The position numbers were made by a program, and so were the translations under genes. Shown piece by piece: positions 11,670 to 24,200 of a stretch of 64,000 bases of DNA. Source of the stretch: Cylindrobasidium torrendii FP15055 ss-10 (lineage: Eukaryota > Basidiomycota > Agaricomycetes > Agaricales > Physalacriaceae); NCBI GenBank assembly GCA_000934385.1, contig KN880444.1, forward strand, positions 124,001 through 188,000, given 5' to 3'. How positions within the stretch are numbered: position 1 is the first letter of the stretch; each line of letters begins with the position of its first letter. The notes below the pieces were generated by a model that saw only the letters and a program-made list of their open reading frames with translations, did no database searches and had not been told where the DNA came from.

Positions 11670-13720
11670 ATGTCTCTCCCTTCGTTCAAGGATTCTGAAT
11701 ACATGCTACCGCTCGTCATCGGGTCGGGGACGGTCGTCGTCCTCCATCTCCTGACGCGCCCCAAGCGTAACTTGCCTCCTGGACCCGCAGGCCTCCCCGT
11801 TGTCGGAAATCTCTTCGACCTCGCCACCGAGCACGAATGGCTTACTTTCGCAAAGTGGGCAGATAAATGGGGTGAGAAGTTTTATTATTTTATTTGAGCA
11901 CTCGTTAGATGTTTACTCGTACTGCCTCAGGGCCTCTTACGTCTGCTTCGACGCTTGGGACAAACATCATTGTCATTAGCACGTACAGCAAGGCGGCAGC
12001 GTTCCTCGACGTGAAGTATTCGACTCGACCTCATGTGACCATGGCCGTCGACCTTATGGGATGGGGTGCTGCCAGCCATTTCCAGCCATACGGATCCGAC
12101 TCCTTCAAAGCACACCGCAAGACCTTCCGTGACGACCTATTGACGAACAACGGATTTAAGAAGTGGTGGCCAGTCGAAGAAGACAAGGCGAAACGCTTTG
12201 TGAAGACTCTCTACCTCCAGAACCCCAATCCCGATGGGTTGGCAGGACGATGCTACCAGTGAGAACATTTCTTCCACAATGCAGCGCGAAAATGACGAAT
12301 CACTCAGCGCTATGGCCTCCGTCCTTCTACGAATTATATATGGATACGATGCCAAAGATCAAGACGACGACTTTGTGAAGGCTGGGTACGCCGGAATGCG
12401 CACATTCAACCTCGGGTGTGCGCCTGCCGCGAAGTACGCGGTTAATGTCATTCCAGCATGTAGGCCGCCGTTCGTCTTCTTCCTGTACCACGAGACTCAT
12501 TTCTTTTGTAGTAAAATACCTTCCATCATGGTTCCCTGGTGCACAATTCAAGCGGCTCGCAGAGGGCTGGAAGGAGACGTTCATGACGATGGTCCTGACT
12601 CCGTGGACCTATGTGAAAGGCGAAATTGTCAGTTCTTTCGGTCTCGACTGTCTTTGTATTGGGCTCACCTTGGTACCTAGGCTGCTGGGCGCGCCGTCGA
12701 GTCATCCATTGCCGATACTTACAGCAAGGGCGAAGTGACGGCTGAAGAAGAGGGCGCTATGCTAGCGGTCGCCGCGTCTTACTTTGGTGGTGCGTTGCTC
12801 TACGAATTATTGGGAGAAAATAAGAGTCTAACACTGCCTCAGCTGGTTCCCAGAACGTGCGTTCTCTTCGTATCCCAGCTCACTTGATTCCAATCAATCT
12901 TTAGCTCGCAATTACCATCGAATACTTCTTCCTCATCATGGCCCAGCATCCCGACATCCAGAAGAAGGCTCAGGCTGAGATTGACGCGGTCATTGGCCGA
13001 GACCGGCTACCGACTTTGGACGACCGCGATAGCTTGCCTTATGTGAACGCACTCATCAAAGAATTGCTCCGCGTTCACCCTCCTGTTCCCACTGGTACCC
13101 GACAGTTTTTCCTTATGCTCGCATGTAACAACTAACTCCGTTATGTAGGTATTCCACACGCAAACACCGTGGACGACATTCAAGATGGATACTTGATTCC
13201 GAAGGGGAGCATTATTATGTTCAACATCTGGTAAAGAAATTCTGCATCCCAAACTCAGCCTATCAACGTTGTTCAACTTCTATCAGGAAAATGCTCCGCG
13301 ATCCTGCGCTTTACCCGAACCCCGAGGTGTTCGACCCCGAGCGGTTTGTGGGAAGCACGCCTCAGCAAGACCCTGGTGCCATGGCTTTTGGATTTGGGAG
13401 AAGGTGAATCTCAGATCATTAGGTATCATCGCCCCCCGCTCACTCTTTATTCCAGGCTGTGTCCCGGGAAACTCGTCGCTGAGTGTTCGATCTTCCAGAC
13501 CTTGTCAACATGCCTCGCCACACTGAATGTCGCCGCACCAAAAGGAGGCCCTGCGCCCACGTTCGGAGACGTGGGCGAACCCATGAAGTAAGTGCAAACC
13601 ACATTCAGGAGTTGTTGCCTCATTGTTCACATCTTTTTCCTTAGCCGCCTGAAGCCATTCAGCGTCGACATCCAGCCGAGGTTCGAGCAGGCCAAGATGG
13701 AGCAGTTGTTGCAGCTTTGA
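11670..13720 (+). CDS. Cytochrome P450 monooxygenase
   Basis: Eleven exons (11670-11871, 11931-12258, 12308-12459, 12512-12627, 12681-12789, 12843-12856, 12905-13094, 13149-13230, 13287-13403, 13456-13587, 13645-13720) give 505 aa, a normal length. Seen in order: an N-terminal membrane anchor (LPLVIGSGTVVVLHLL), the proline hinge (NLPPGPAGLPVVGN), the K-helix ExxR (KELLRVHPPVP), PERF, and the heme loop FGFGRRLCPG with its cysteine. So it is an ER-bound, NADPH-reductase-dependent oxygenase of the broad fungal CYP64/CYP5144-like group; the substrate is unknown. Odd point: the I-helix oxygen-activation motif, usually AGxDT, reads AGSQN across a 14 nt micro-exon. No other biosynthetic genes lie beside it, so no cluster is evident. 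Confidence 0.9.
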
Positions 13721-14098
13721 AGTTCCCTTCATTCCTCTATCCTAATACTGTACGGTATCTGACAAGCGCTCATGGTTACTTCACCTGTGTAATTTTGTAA
13801 TATCACCACCACCACCTCATGCCAAGGGACTGCGTGAAGAACCATCTCGATGCTAGAGAGCTCTCCGCAAATCAGGTGCACCTCGAAGATGTTTGGAGAA
13901 AAGACCGCCAACAGTATGAGGCTGACGATTCAGTCGCAGACGTTACTCACTTGTCCAGTACGACAGGTTCATAATGGGAATAAAATCTGGTTTCAAGAAC
14001 AGTTCATAGTGGTTTTGAACCCCCAAAATCACAGCAGTACAAAGAGCAACAAGAGACAGTTCGTTCGGAATTTCTATTTATCAAGCCGTCCCGCCATC
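13721..14098. other. Short convergent intergenic region
   Basis: 378 bp between two converging genes; nothing coding seen. Confidence 0.6.
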
Positions 14099-16698
14099 CT
14101 AGGTCCTCGTTCGCGTCCTCGTCCTCGGTCTAGGAATGGATGATTCCTGGGCCTCTTCCTTCACAGCCACAGGCTTCTTCGCTCTCGTAGACCTCGTCGT
14201 CTTCACCTCGACAACCTCAGGTGTTTCTTCCGGGATAGGGTCTGTCTTCGTCCTTGCCCTCGTAACCCTCTTCGCCTTAGGTTTGCCATCATCCGTATCC
14301 GACGCCTCAGGCTCCGTCTTGGATCGCGTACGGCGAACCACAGTAGCCTTAGGCGGCGGCTCTTCGTTCTCCGCCTCAGAGTCCGTCTTTGTACGCGTCC
14401 TGGTGCGCGGCCCATCGTTCGTCGGCGTCGGCGCACGTTTCCCTCGAGTGGCCGCCGCCGGGGCCGGTGTACGCTTAGCAGCGGCGCGAGTCGTCGTCTT
14501 TGACGGTCCAGCCTCGGGCTCGTCGACCGCGGGCTCGGCAGCCTTTTTGGGGCGTAGGCTGCGTCGGGTAGCGACCTCTTCTACCGCCGCGGGCGGCCGG
14601 CGCGTGCGGGAAGTCGGCTTGGATGCTGGCTTTGGCTCCTCAGGAGTATCTTCTGCCTCTCCAGTCTCCTCTTCTTCTGCCTCTTCTGTCTCTCCGGTCT
14701 CTTCGACAATCTCAGCCTCGGGTTGAGCCTCGGGCAGATTTCCTGGAATGATTTCGTCGTTGCCCATTTCAACGTCGGGTGTTAAGTCCGCTGCCGGAGC
14801 AGGCGGCGGTGCAGGTGCAGGAGACATAGTCCGCGTCTTCTTTGGTGATGATAACAAGCTGCGCAAGTCAACTGTAGGAATGGTCTCTTGCTCCTTGATA
14901 GGTGATCGACTCCGACCTTTCTGTGGCGACGAGCTTCGAGCCCTGGGAGGCGAAGGACTCCTCAACGCTAACGGTTCTCTCGAAGGAGAACGCATGATTT
15001 GGTCTTCTGACAGTAATGGAGCCGAAAGTTTGCTTGGAGACTTCGGCACGGAAGATGCCATTGGCACATCCTCCTCGACATCCATCGGGATATCCGCAGG
15101 ACTGATCTCCACCGTCGCTCTATCTTTCTGCGGACTTGTGCTCATTCGCGCGCGCATTGTCTGCATTGTCTGCTGCATCTTGTGCATGAGAATTTGCGGG
15201 TCGTCCTCATCCTCTTCTTCAGTAAGGTCGATGGTAGGTCCAAATGGATTAGGACGCGGCTGTCCAAAAATGGACACAGGCCTGTGAGTTTCTGGAGCGC
15301 GAGTGAAAGGAGAACCGGACCGCAGCGCCAAGTCGTTGACCTCTTCCTTGACCGCTATCATCTTCTCAGGCGAGTCGCGCAGACCAGGAATACGCCCCGC
15401 GAAGAAGGGATCTGGACTATTGAGAGCAGATTTGCGGCGTTCTTTTAAAGCCTACCAATGGTTAGTTCACAAAGGTTCCTGGACAGAGGCGATGCCTACC
15501 TTTTTCTCATCGTCACTGAGGCGTTTGCGAAGGGGAGTGCTTAACGCTCCGCTCGCTTGCGCAGGTTCCTCCTCCTTGATGGGTACACTTGGCGCCTCGT
15601 TATCCGCGATGGAATAATCAATCTTGAATGAAGGGCGGGCTGGTCGCCTGGCAGGACCACCAACCGAGTGGCGAGGAGCAAGCAAGGATGGGCGCGGCCG
15701 TGGTGTTGCCGTTTGCTAAAGCGGGCGTGAGCATAGTGAGAAAATGTCTGTTATATCATGCGCACCGAAGAGGGACCATCCTCGACACGGTCAGGTTCAG
15801 ATCCGGACATCTCGACTTCACTCTCCGGAACGGCTTCGGCGTCAGCTTCGCTATCAACCACCATTTCCAGCGATCTGTCGCTGCTGCCATCCGAAAAAGA
15901 CCGGTCGCTTTCGCTGTCCGACGGGGAGAAGAGGCCACCAGCCACCTCCATTTCATCCTGCTCCTCCTCGGCCAGCATTGCTTGTCGGAAAAGGACCCGG
16001 CCGCGAAGGCTTTCCTTCTGAGGAGACGGTGGGCGGAATGGCGACTGGTATACTTGAGGAGGTGGTTCCAATGGGAGAGAAGGGTATATAGATGACTTGG
16101 AGGGAGACAATGGCACAGGTGCCGGCATTTCTTTCGCGGTAGTGAATGAAGGCTTCAGAGGTGAGGATTTGACTGGAGATGCGAACGGGGAGTCGTGTCT
16201 GTCGAAGTCGCCTTGATTTGCATATTCTCGGAGCATGATCTCCCCTTGTCCGAGGTGCACGATGTGGCCACCAGGCGTCGGCGAGTCAATTACTGCTGCG
16301 CGCACCATGGACAGGCGGACCCTGCGTGATGTCTTCTTCACGGGGCTAGCTGGATCCATGAGTTGGCGTTTCTCCTTGGGAGGATAGTCGAATCTGAATC
16401 GTTTATTCTGTATCACAAATTCGTCGCCATTGCCTAAAACCACTCTTTCTCCTTCGCGTAGCTTGCATCCGTCCATCTCCAGACCTGTCTTGCCTTGTAC
16501 AACCAGATAGGCTTTCAGAGCCACAAATTCGATAAAAGCATGGGTCGGCGCAATAGCTGGATAGAATAAACGGACGGTGCTCTTCGGGTCAGAGCCAAAT
16601 GTCAATGGCGCGGTGTCGATGCCGAAGGATGTGATGACTTCAGAAGTAGATGAAATGAGGGAGAGTTTCCCGTATCTTCCCGCCTCGTCGCCTTCCAT
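14099..16698 (-). CDS. FHA-domain protein with long charged tail
   Basis: Three exons (16698-15766, 15715-15500, 15451-14099) with introns of 50 and 48 nt give an 833-aa protein. Residues ~20-110 are a forkhead-associated phosphothreonine-binding domain (FGSDPKSTVRLFYPAIAPTHAFIE, here split: the GSDPKSTVRL turn, then APTHAFIEF and GDEFVIQNKRFRF). The rest is disordered: Ser/Pro-rich with many SP sites (SPFASPVKSSPLKPS), a Glu/Thr-rich segment, and a Lys/Arg/Thr-rich C-terminus ending RTRTRTRT. An N-terminal FHA followed by a long basic, SP-rich tail recalls Ki-67-like chromosome proteins. That is a resemblance in layout only. Nuclear, CDK-regulated chromatin function is an inference. The RTRT end is encoded by an imperfect CG-rich hexanucleotide run. 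Confidence 0.82.
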
Positions 16699-16842
16699 AT
16701 CGCCGCAAAATGTGAAAATAGGTTTGATGTGGTTGAGAGGAGAAATCCTAAACTACACGTGATCGTACGAGGACACGATCGACCTGATCGCGCCGCGGCT
16801 TGTGGGGAACCCGAAGCCGGGTGATGCTTCCCACTGACGTTC
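16699..16842. promoter_or_regulatory. Shared divergent promoter FHA gene / racemase gene
   Basis: 144 bp separate the two ATGs. It contains a near-palindrome around CGTACGAGGACACGATCG (about 16767-16784) but no clear TATA box. Confidence 0.4.
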
Positions 16843-18368
16843 ATGGCCCTCGCTGGATTGAAAGTCATTGAAGTATGTCAGTTTTTCTGCGTAGATACAG
16901 CTGTGACGATTTTCATCAGCTTGCTGGCCTCGCTCCCGGTCCTTTCGCCGGCCTCATTCTCGCAGACAATGGAGCGGACGTCGTTCGTGTTGACAGATGT
17001 GTCCCGACCTCGGACGATATTCTTTCAAGAGGAAAGCGGTCCGTTGCTCTTGATTTGAAAAGCAAGCACGGGCGTGCTTTGCTCAAACGACTCATTTGTG
17101 CTGCCGATGTTCTCATTGATCCTTTCCGACCTGGCGTCCTCGAGAAGATGGGAGTTGGCCCAGACGTCTTTCTTGGAAAGAACGGCTTGAACCCTCGCCT
17201 TATATTCGCAAGACTGGTTGGGTAGGTTGATTTATGCCCTGAGAGTTCAGTATGTCTTATTCATATGGGTGAACCTACAGGTTCCCGCGACAGGGTGCGT
17301 ATATGCTTGCACTATCTGAATATTGACATACATACTATCTATGTCTAGGCCCACACAAGAATATGGCTGGTTAGAATCGTTTTGACTCTCTTGTTTATGC
17401 AAGCCCTCTTATCTTTGAGAAGGACATGACATAAATTACCTCGCCTTAAGTGGCATCTTTTCGGCGAGTCCGTCGAGCCCAGATAATACGGCACCTATTT
17501 ACTAAGTTTCGAAAGATGCTCCCAGGCGCGGATAAGCCCTCTTTCCCATTAAACCTAGTGGCAGACTTCGCGGGGGGTGGCATGACTTGCGCTCTTGGTA
17601 TTCTGCTAGCACTTATTCAACGCGGAGGTACAGGCCGTGGTCAGGTCGTTGATACAGACATGGTCAGTTCGTTTAGTGACAGAGAATACAAACTGAGGTG
17701 CATTTAGGTGTCTGGTACGCGCTACCTTTCCTCTTTTCCCCTCCTTCTTTCCATGATTCCTCATTCGCCCTTTGGTGAGCCGCGAGGAGAGAATGTGCTC
17801 GACGGCGGCGCTCCATTCTACGACACATACGCGTGCGAAGATGGAAAATGGATGTCTGTGGGCTGCCTCGAGCCACAGTTCTTTGCAGCATTTTTGACTA
17901 CGTTCCACGCGTCTCTCGATCCGGCTTTTCTGAAGACTTCTGAAAATGGGTGGTCGCCAACACCAGCAGCTCAGGCGAAGCGAGAGGAATGGCCGAGGTT
18001 GCGACGCTACATCAGAGCAGGCTTCAAGACGCGCCCGAGAGATTACTGGGCTGAAAGATTTCACGGTAGGCGTGAGCGTGGTGAAGTGAATACTCGTATC
18101 TAACGGCGGACTAGGAACAGATGCATGCACTGTACCCATCCTGAATGTTCAAGAGGCAGCAGAGCTCGACCTGTCAGGTTCTATTGTACCTCAACCTCAT
18201 CCACGAATTGGCCACCCTAAACGGGACTTTGAGCTGGAGATAGTCGAGCCAGGACAACATAGTGAGGTTGTGCTTCGAGAATTTGGCGTGAGCGACGCGG
18301 AGTTGCGGCGTCTGTTACGCGAAGGAGCTGTTCAAGGGCTAGGTCTCATCGGAAAGGCAAAAATGTAG
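16843..18368 (+). CDS. CoA-transferase family III / 2-methylacyl-CoA racemase
   Basis: Eight exons (16843-16872, 16920-17221, 17281-17294, 17349-17369, 17423-17467, 17526-17662, 17708-18065, 18115-18368) splice in phase to 386 aa. Family blocks in order: [20 protein letters not shown], the [11 protein letters not shown] stretch, [27 protein letters not shown] (catalytic His/Asp region), [34 protein letters not shown], and [14 protein letters not shown]. This matches alpha-methylacyl-CoA racemase (AMACR), which interconverts (2R)- and (2S)-methylacyl-CoA so that branched fatty acids can enter beta-oxidation in peroxisomes or mitochondria. I see no obvious SKL-type end (it ends GKAKM). The exon 5/6 joint is the least certain. 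The next gene downstream is an acyl-CoA dehydrogenase on the same strand. Confidence 0.9.
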
Positions 18369-18730
18369 TAGGCTAAATCATCGATACTGCGTGCTACTTG
18401 TTCTCCGGGGAGTTACTGAGATTTACGCTGGTTATGCGACATAACCGACCGTGGGCCGTATGCAAATATGAGTTGATGTCGACCGGCTTTTGCGAGCATC
18501 TTCTGACCTCTCCTCTTGCCGGAAGTCGTAGCATAGGACGTGGGTGTGACCTATAGTGTGGATAGAATTACCCCACACGAGAGCGGCGTCGGTAATCGAA
18601 ATGCTGCCAATCAAATGTGCGATATTGTGGACAGATCCGGGGAACTATCACATGCCAGACCCCGCGACATCATAAACCGCGTGAGAGGCGTTGTTAACCG
18701 ATACCACCACCTTCGCTTTGTACACTCAGG
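18369..18730. other. Intergenic between two lipid-oxidation genes
   Basis: 362 bp holding the terminator of the racemase and the promoter of the dehydrogenase. No coding signal. Confidence 0.5.
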
Positions 18731-20844
18731 ATGTCAAACCAACAGTTGAAGGAATATACCAAGGACGAGGTTGCAAAGGTGCGCGCCATGCTCATCGTTG
18801 CCGCCATCTTGCTCATCCCCACATTCAGCACAACACACCGGATGACCTGGTACACATCCTTCCAAGCCGAATATCGAAAGGAGACTAACCAATGGATAGT
18901 GGGTCATTATCAATGCCAAGGTGTTCAACCTATCCCGCTTCAAGGATATGCACCCAGGAGGAGCGTCCGTTCTGCTCGACGAGGAAGTTGGTGCGTCACA
19001 GTTATCGTTGTCACCCTCTCTCTCTCTCTAACCCGCTTTAGCCGGACAGGATGCCACCGAGGCCTTCTTCTCTCTTCATCTCCAGGAAGTCCTGCAGCGA
19101 CCGCAGTACAAGCGTCTGCAGATCGGCACTGTCGCCGGCGATGAGCAACTGGTGCGCTACCGCGTCCCGGGAGATATGAGCAACACGCCATACGGAGAGC
19201 CGACATGGTTAACGCCTGCTTTCAAAAGCCCGTATTACTCAGAGGTACATTGGCATCTATCATGCTGCATGACGCCTCTCACGCTACGTCCAGAGTCACA
19301 GGAAGCTCCAGCAGGCCATGCGCGAGTTCACCGATGAATATGTCACTCCGGACGCAGAGGTGCGTTTCCATTGGCACAAGAATCCCTGTAATCTCATCAT
19401 TCCTCTCAGCTTCATGAGGCGGACGGCAAGAGGCCATCTCAACACGTCTTCGAGAAGATGGCAGAACTCAACCTGCACGCGATGCGCATGGGTCCTGGCA
19501 AGCACTTGAAAGGTCTTACTCTTATGAACGGCATTGTCAAGCCCGAGGAGTTTGACTACTTCCACGAAGTGCGGCTCTTCAATGTTCACAAAGAGCAAGA
19601 AACTGACACACTGCCTAGTTGGTGATCACTCAAGAACTTGCACGCTGCAACGGACGCGGATACGGGGATGGTCTGCTCGGCGGCAAAGTCATCGGTCTGC
19701 CCCCGGTCCTCAACTTTGGCAGTGAAGAAATCAAGCAAAAGGTCATACCAGAGGTCTTCCAGGCAAAGAAATTTATCTGTCTTGCCATTTCCGAGGCGCA
19801 CGCTGGGAGTGATGTGATGGGCCTGCAGACTACCGCGACAAAGACTCCAGACGGCAAGTTCTGGATTGTCAATGGCACCAAGAAGTGGATCACCAACGCT
19901 ACGTACGTCGCACTTCTCGTCCATGTCGCCAGAAACTTACGCCCGATTCAGCTTCGCTGACTATTTCACTACTGGCTGCAAGACAGAGGATGGCTTCACA
20001 GTAATCCTAATTCCCCGCGGTCCTGGTGTGGAAACGAGACCTATCAAGGTGCGTTGGCCTGCCGTGCATTGTTTCCAGAGATACTCAAGCCGATACAGAC
20101 CTCGTACTCTGCGAGTGCCGGTACTGGATTTGTCTCTTTCGATAATGTCAAGGTTCCGGTAGAGAACACCCTTGGAGAGGAAGGCGGAGGAATTTTTGTT
20201 ATCCTCTCAAACTTCAACCACGAACGTTGGGTGCGTTTCTCTCTTCCGCGCGCTCTCCATTGTGCTCACTTAAACAACAGGTCATGTGCTGCTCATCTGC
20301 ACGTAGCCAGCGAAGTGTCTTGGACGCGTGCATGCAGTGGACCGCGCAACGCAAGGCATTCGGAAAGCCACTGAACTCACAAGCCGTTATTCGTAACAAG
20401 CTCGCGCAGATGATGCAGCGTTGCGAGAGTGAGTAGACTACGAACCCCTTCGATATCTCTACTGACGATGACGGCTTGTAGCAACGCAAGCCTGGCTGGA
20501 GAACATCACCTATCAAATGTGCAATATGTCGTACAAGCAGCAGGCGAAGAAGCTCGCGGGCCAGATTGCTCTCCTTAAGAGCTATTCAACGTCATCCGGT
20601 CAGGAAACAGCTCGCGACGCAGTGCAGCTTTTTGGTGGACGTGGTATTACACAGTCCGGAATGGGCAAGCTCATCGAGCACGTAGGTTACTCACTCTTCG
20701 CTTGTCCCACTGTGTATCTGACTGCATGTCCAGTACCACCGCACTGTGCCATTCGATGCCCTACTCGGTGGTGCAGAGGATGTTTTGAGCGATCTTGGTG
20801 TGCGCCAGGCGCTGAGGGATATGCCCACGGACTCGAGGTTGTAG
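18731..20844 (+). CDS. Cytochrome b5-acyl-CoA dehydrogenase fusion
   Basis: About eleven exons; the first four are 18731-18778, 18829-18849, 18900-18990 and 19042-19244. The N-terminal ~85 residues are a cytochrome b5 heme domain: DDLWVIINAKVFNLSRFKDM, then the axial-histidine motif HPGG, and the second heme His in EAFFSLH. A full acyl-CoA dehydrogenase follows: LVITQELARCNGRGYGDG, KKFICLAISEAHAGSDVMGL, FWIVNGTKKWIT, SAGTGFVSFDNVKVP, QRKAFGKPLNSQAV, and RDAVQLFGGRGIT near the C-terminus. These blocks cover FAD and acyl-CoA binding. This b5-ACAD fusion is known from fungi; the heme domain presumably passes or accepts electrons in place of, or beside, ETF. It lies 362 bp behind the racemase on the same strand, which fits joint work on branched acyl-CoAs. 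Confidence 0.92.
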
Positions 20845-21238
20845 GCCACATTCGTCGTTCTGTATTTATCTGTTGTATTATGTATGAAGCAAATTTTGTT
20901 ACTTCAAGCTGCATCTTCGGAACCTGCCCCACCGATATTCGCGCAGATGTATGTGTATATATATCTGCAAGGTTGGACCTCAGGTAGTTATATGCGTTTG
21001 TTAAGGTCTGCGCGAGCATGCCAGACATGTGGACCACGAGTCTTAGTCTTGTCACAAAAGGCAGCATAGTATAGCCTGTTGGAAGGTGTCTTCTAGCGGT
21101 GGATGGACAATGCAAGTGTAGAGGATCTGCAGAAATTCTTCGAATTATTTTAATCATATATCCTACGCACGCCCACTAACTACTACTACTATACATACAG
21201 TAATACTAATGCTAACAGTATCAAAGGGAGGGCATTCC
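20845..21238. other. Convergent intergenic region
   Basis: 394 bp between two converging genes. AT-rich 3' sequence, no gene seen. Confidence 0.5.
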
Positions 21239-24200
21239 TCACTGCTCTGACGTTGGGGGTATCATTGACGTCCAGCCGAAGTCTACAGCGAACGTCAGCA
21301 TCATCTTCCTCGGACAGCGCATGAACAAGACTGACCCAGCATCGACAGAACGCTGTCGGAGGGTATCGCCTGATTGGATTGGAAGTTGTCGAATGGCTGG
21401 TTGAGAGGGGTGCTCCGTGCACTGGTATGGGATGCAGAGGGGTCCAAAGAGTAGTCATACGACGGCAGATTCGTTGTGGGGAAATGTGCGGGGGAATGGT
21501 GACGGGACATCTCACGAAGCGTGTGATCGAGCATGCGGCGGATATACGCGCCGTGGACTCTTGGGGTGTGGGCGTCGTCGATGGCAATCTCGGGGCTCGT
21601 CAAGAGGTCTGCGACGGCCTGGATGAGTGCGATGACGTGCGTGCGTTCGGGCTGGGAGACGTAGACGTGGTATTCAGGCTGCAGAAGCTGTAGAGTGTGT
21701 GGGCAGTCAGAATTACGTCGAGATGGACGAGCTCAGGATAGCGTACTTGGACTAAGAAAGTGCATGTAATGAGGACGCGCTCGAAAATCAGATCGGGGCT
21801 GTGCCGCAGGTAGATGCCTATACAAATGAGTGCGTTAGAGGAAAAAGTGATCACAAAATACAAGAACTACGTACGTAGATCCGGTTGGCCCAGTTCATTC
21901 ATTACCACATTTAGAATATTACACGCCACAGACAAACACTGCATCGTTAATTCAATCAGCAATTGCAGTAAAACTGGCGCAATGGACACACACCGGAAGC
22001 AAGAAAGTATTGTGAGCGTTTGAATTCAGAGCAGTACGCTGGAATCCAAGGGACAGCACCACTAACTGAGCATAGCTGCACGTGACTTTCAGGAGGCCGG
22101 ACCGAAAGCAACTGGGAACATCCGCCGGGTTCACTCGCGAGTCAATGGCGGCAAGCCATTTCGCCTCGAGGCACTTCAGCTGTTCATCCTTTTGGATCGC
22201 AAGCTGGGCGAAATCAAGGCGCTAAAGAGGGAAGATCAGACCCCGATCGTTTGTGCCACTCATAATCACGTCACGCCTCACCTGGTTCAAACCCGTCGGG
22301 GTAGCAGGATCACTGTAAACAGACGCCCAAAAATCTCCCATAGCGCGCTGAATGGCTACATTTGCGCACATATAGACGTCCATACTTTCTAGGTTGAAAG
22401 GCGAATCGGTCCACCAATTTTCAGAGTGTGAAGCGACGAAATCGTCGTTGTTGATCGTGGGTAGCTTCCCGGATTGCGACCCACTGCAATGATCCAATGC
22501 GTAGCACGCAAGCCAAACTCGCGTTCGATTTAGAGCCTGGCGTGCTTGTAATTCGTTCGCTGGAGGTAATGTGCAGGGGAGATGGAGATCGAGGTCAAGG
22601 GCAATCCTAATTCATTCATAAAAAGTCAGAATGACTACATTCGGTGTTAGCGTGAAAATAATCACCTAGTCCCGAGTCCAAGATAGATCCAGCTCCGCTG
22701 GGACTCTCGTTGTGAATTTGGCGAGGAGTACAAGCTCAAAAGGAGGTACGCAATACACATCTCCACGGTCGTCGAGCCCGACGTTAGCGCGTGCCCTGCT
22801 TCTAACTGTGCATAGCGCATTAGGGTATCATAGAGTCCATGTTGACTGGGAAGGAAGCGAGAGGCGATCGCGCAGACTACGGGCGCATCAACATTCCGGC
22901 CCGACAAAAAAACTCAAATGGAAGACACTTACTAACGGTGAAGAGGAAACTACTTTTGCAACATGCGGCTCGTGCAGAGTAAATGGCCTCATCGACTAGT
23001 GATAGGGAGGCGTTCATGTGGACGAAAAATCTAGATGGGAGAGTCAGCAAAATGGTCGAGGGACCGACGACGGCAAAGCGTACATTCTGAAGAGCTCTTC
23101 AGCCTCGGTGGTAGAGATTATAGAGCGGAGTAGTATGTCCGGCACCTTCAACACGCGCCGGCTTGGGGCGTTGTGATTAACGGCACCTGGGGGTCGGGAG
23201 TTAAAAGAACGAAAACTCCGCATGGGGACAAACATACCGGGGGCGCGAGGGAGGATATCGTCTGGGACAAGGGAGACATTGCCAAGGGTAGGTACAAGGT
23301 GTCGGTAAGGTTGCGCGGTGCGCATCCTCGCCGCAATCCAGCCTGGTGTCGATGTCGATGTCGCGGTGGGTGTTACCTCTGAGGAAGAGTAGACGAGCGG
23401 GCTTCTGCTTCTATCGAGGGTCGAGGGCATGATATTGCGTCGAGAAGAGGTGGGGCGTGAGGTCGTGGTCAGTGTTATTTCTGTGTCGTCGGGATCTGTC
23501 GTTGAAAATTCATACCCGCCAAGGCCTTCACTCCCCTCGAAGTCGATGGTTTTAGAGGGACTCCCTGGATCCAATAGACCACTGTGCTCATTCTGAGTCA
23601 TCCAGGCAGTGATTGACCGTGTGGTTGAGACGACGGCGGGTGTATCGTGACCTGATACATTGGGCGATGGAGACCGTGTAAAAACGGTAGAATTAGGAGG
23701 GCGAAACGGACTATCGAGGAAGCCTTTATGAGGGATAGCACCTGCCGAATCGAGTTGTTTTTTCAGCATCTCGATTTCGATGGTCTGCTCGCGGATTTGT
23801 TGTAAGAGATGTTCACGCTTCCTATATGCCCTGTTAGGTAGGAGCGCGACAATCTTGGGGAACGTACGGAGGAGTGCGGCGCTTTTTCTTCCCAGGAATA
23901 ACGCAGTCATGGCCGCCGTTCAAGCAACGTCTACATGGGTCGTTTTCCATTCGGAATTCGCACTTGACTTTCAGGGTCTTGCATCGCTCGCAAGCTGGCC
24001 TAAAAGACAACGTTTTGGTGATGACACCGGTGTATGGCGTGAACAGACGTACAATTTGACTTTGCCCCCCGTGGACCGTTGTTCGTGCTCTTCGTCGTCC
24101 TCATCCTCGTCAGAACCACCACTTGAGCGCGGTCGCTTGGAGGACCGCGGAAAGACGCTCGAGGAACCTGAGGACTGCGACCTCGAGGGTGGGAGGGAGA

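Noticed and set aside
12237..12307. Apparent frameshift in the P450 between LQNPN and MASVLL
   Set aside because: Resolved by a normal 49 nt intron (GTGAGA donor at 12259, CTCAG acceptor), giving GRCYHAMASVLLRIIYGY.
14136..15287. Two long plus-strand frames rich in Ser/Val/Gly
   Set aside because: Antisense shadows of the low-complexity tail of the FHA-domain gene.
15360..15500. Suspected frameshift in the FHA-domain gene after exon 2
   Set aside because: On recounting the bases at 15420-15451 the frame is intact: the 48 nt intron is followed by ALKERRKSALNSPDPFFAGR in phase.
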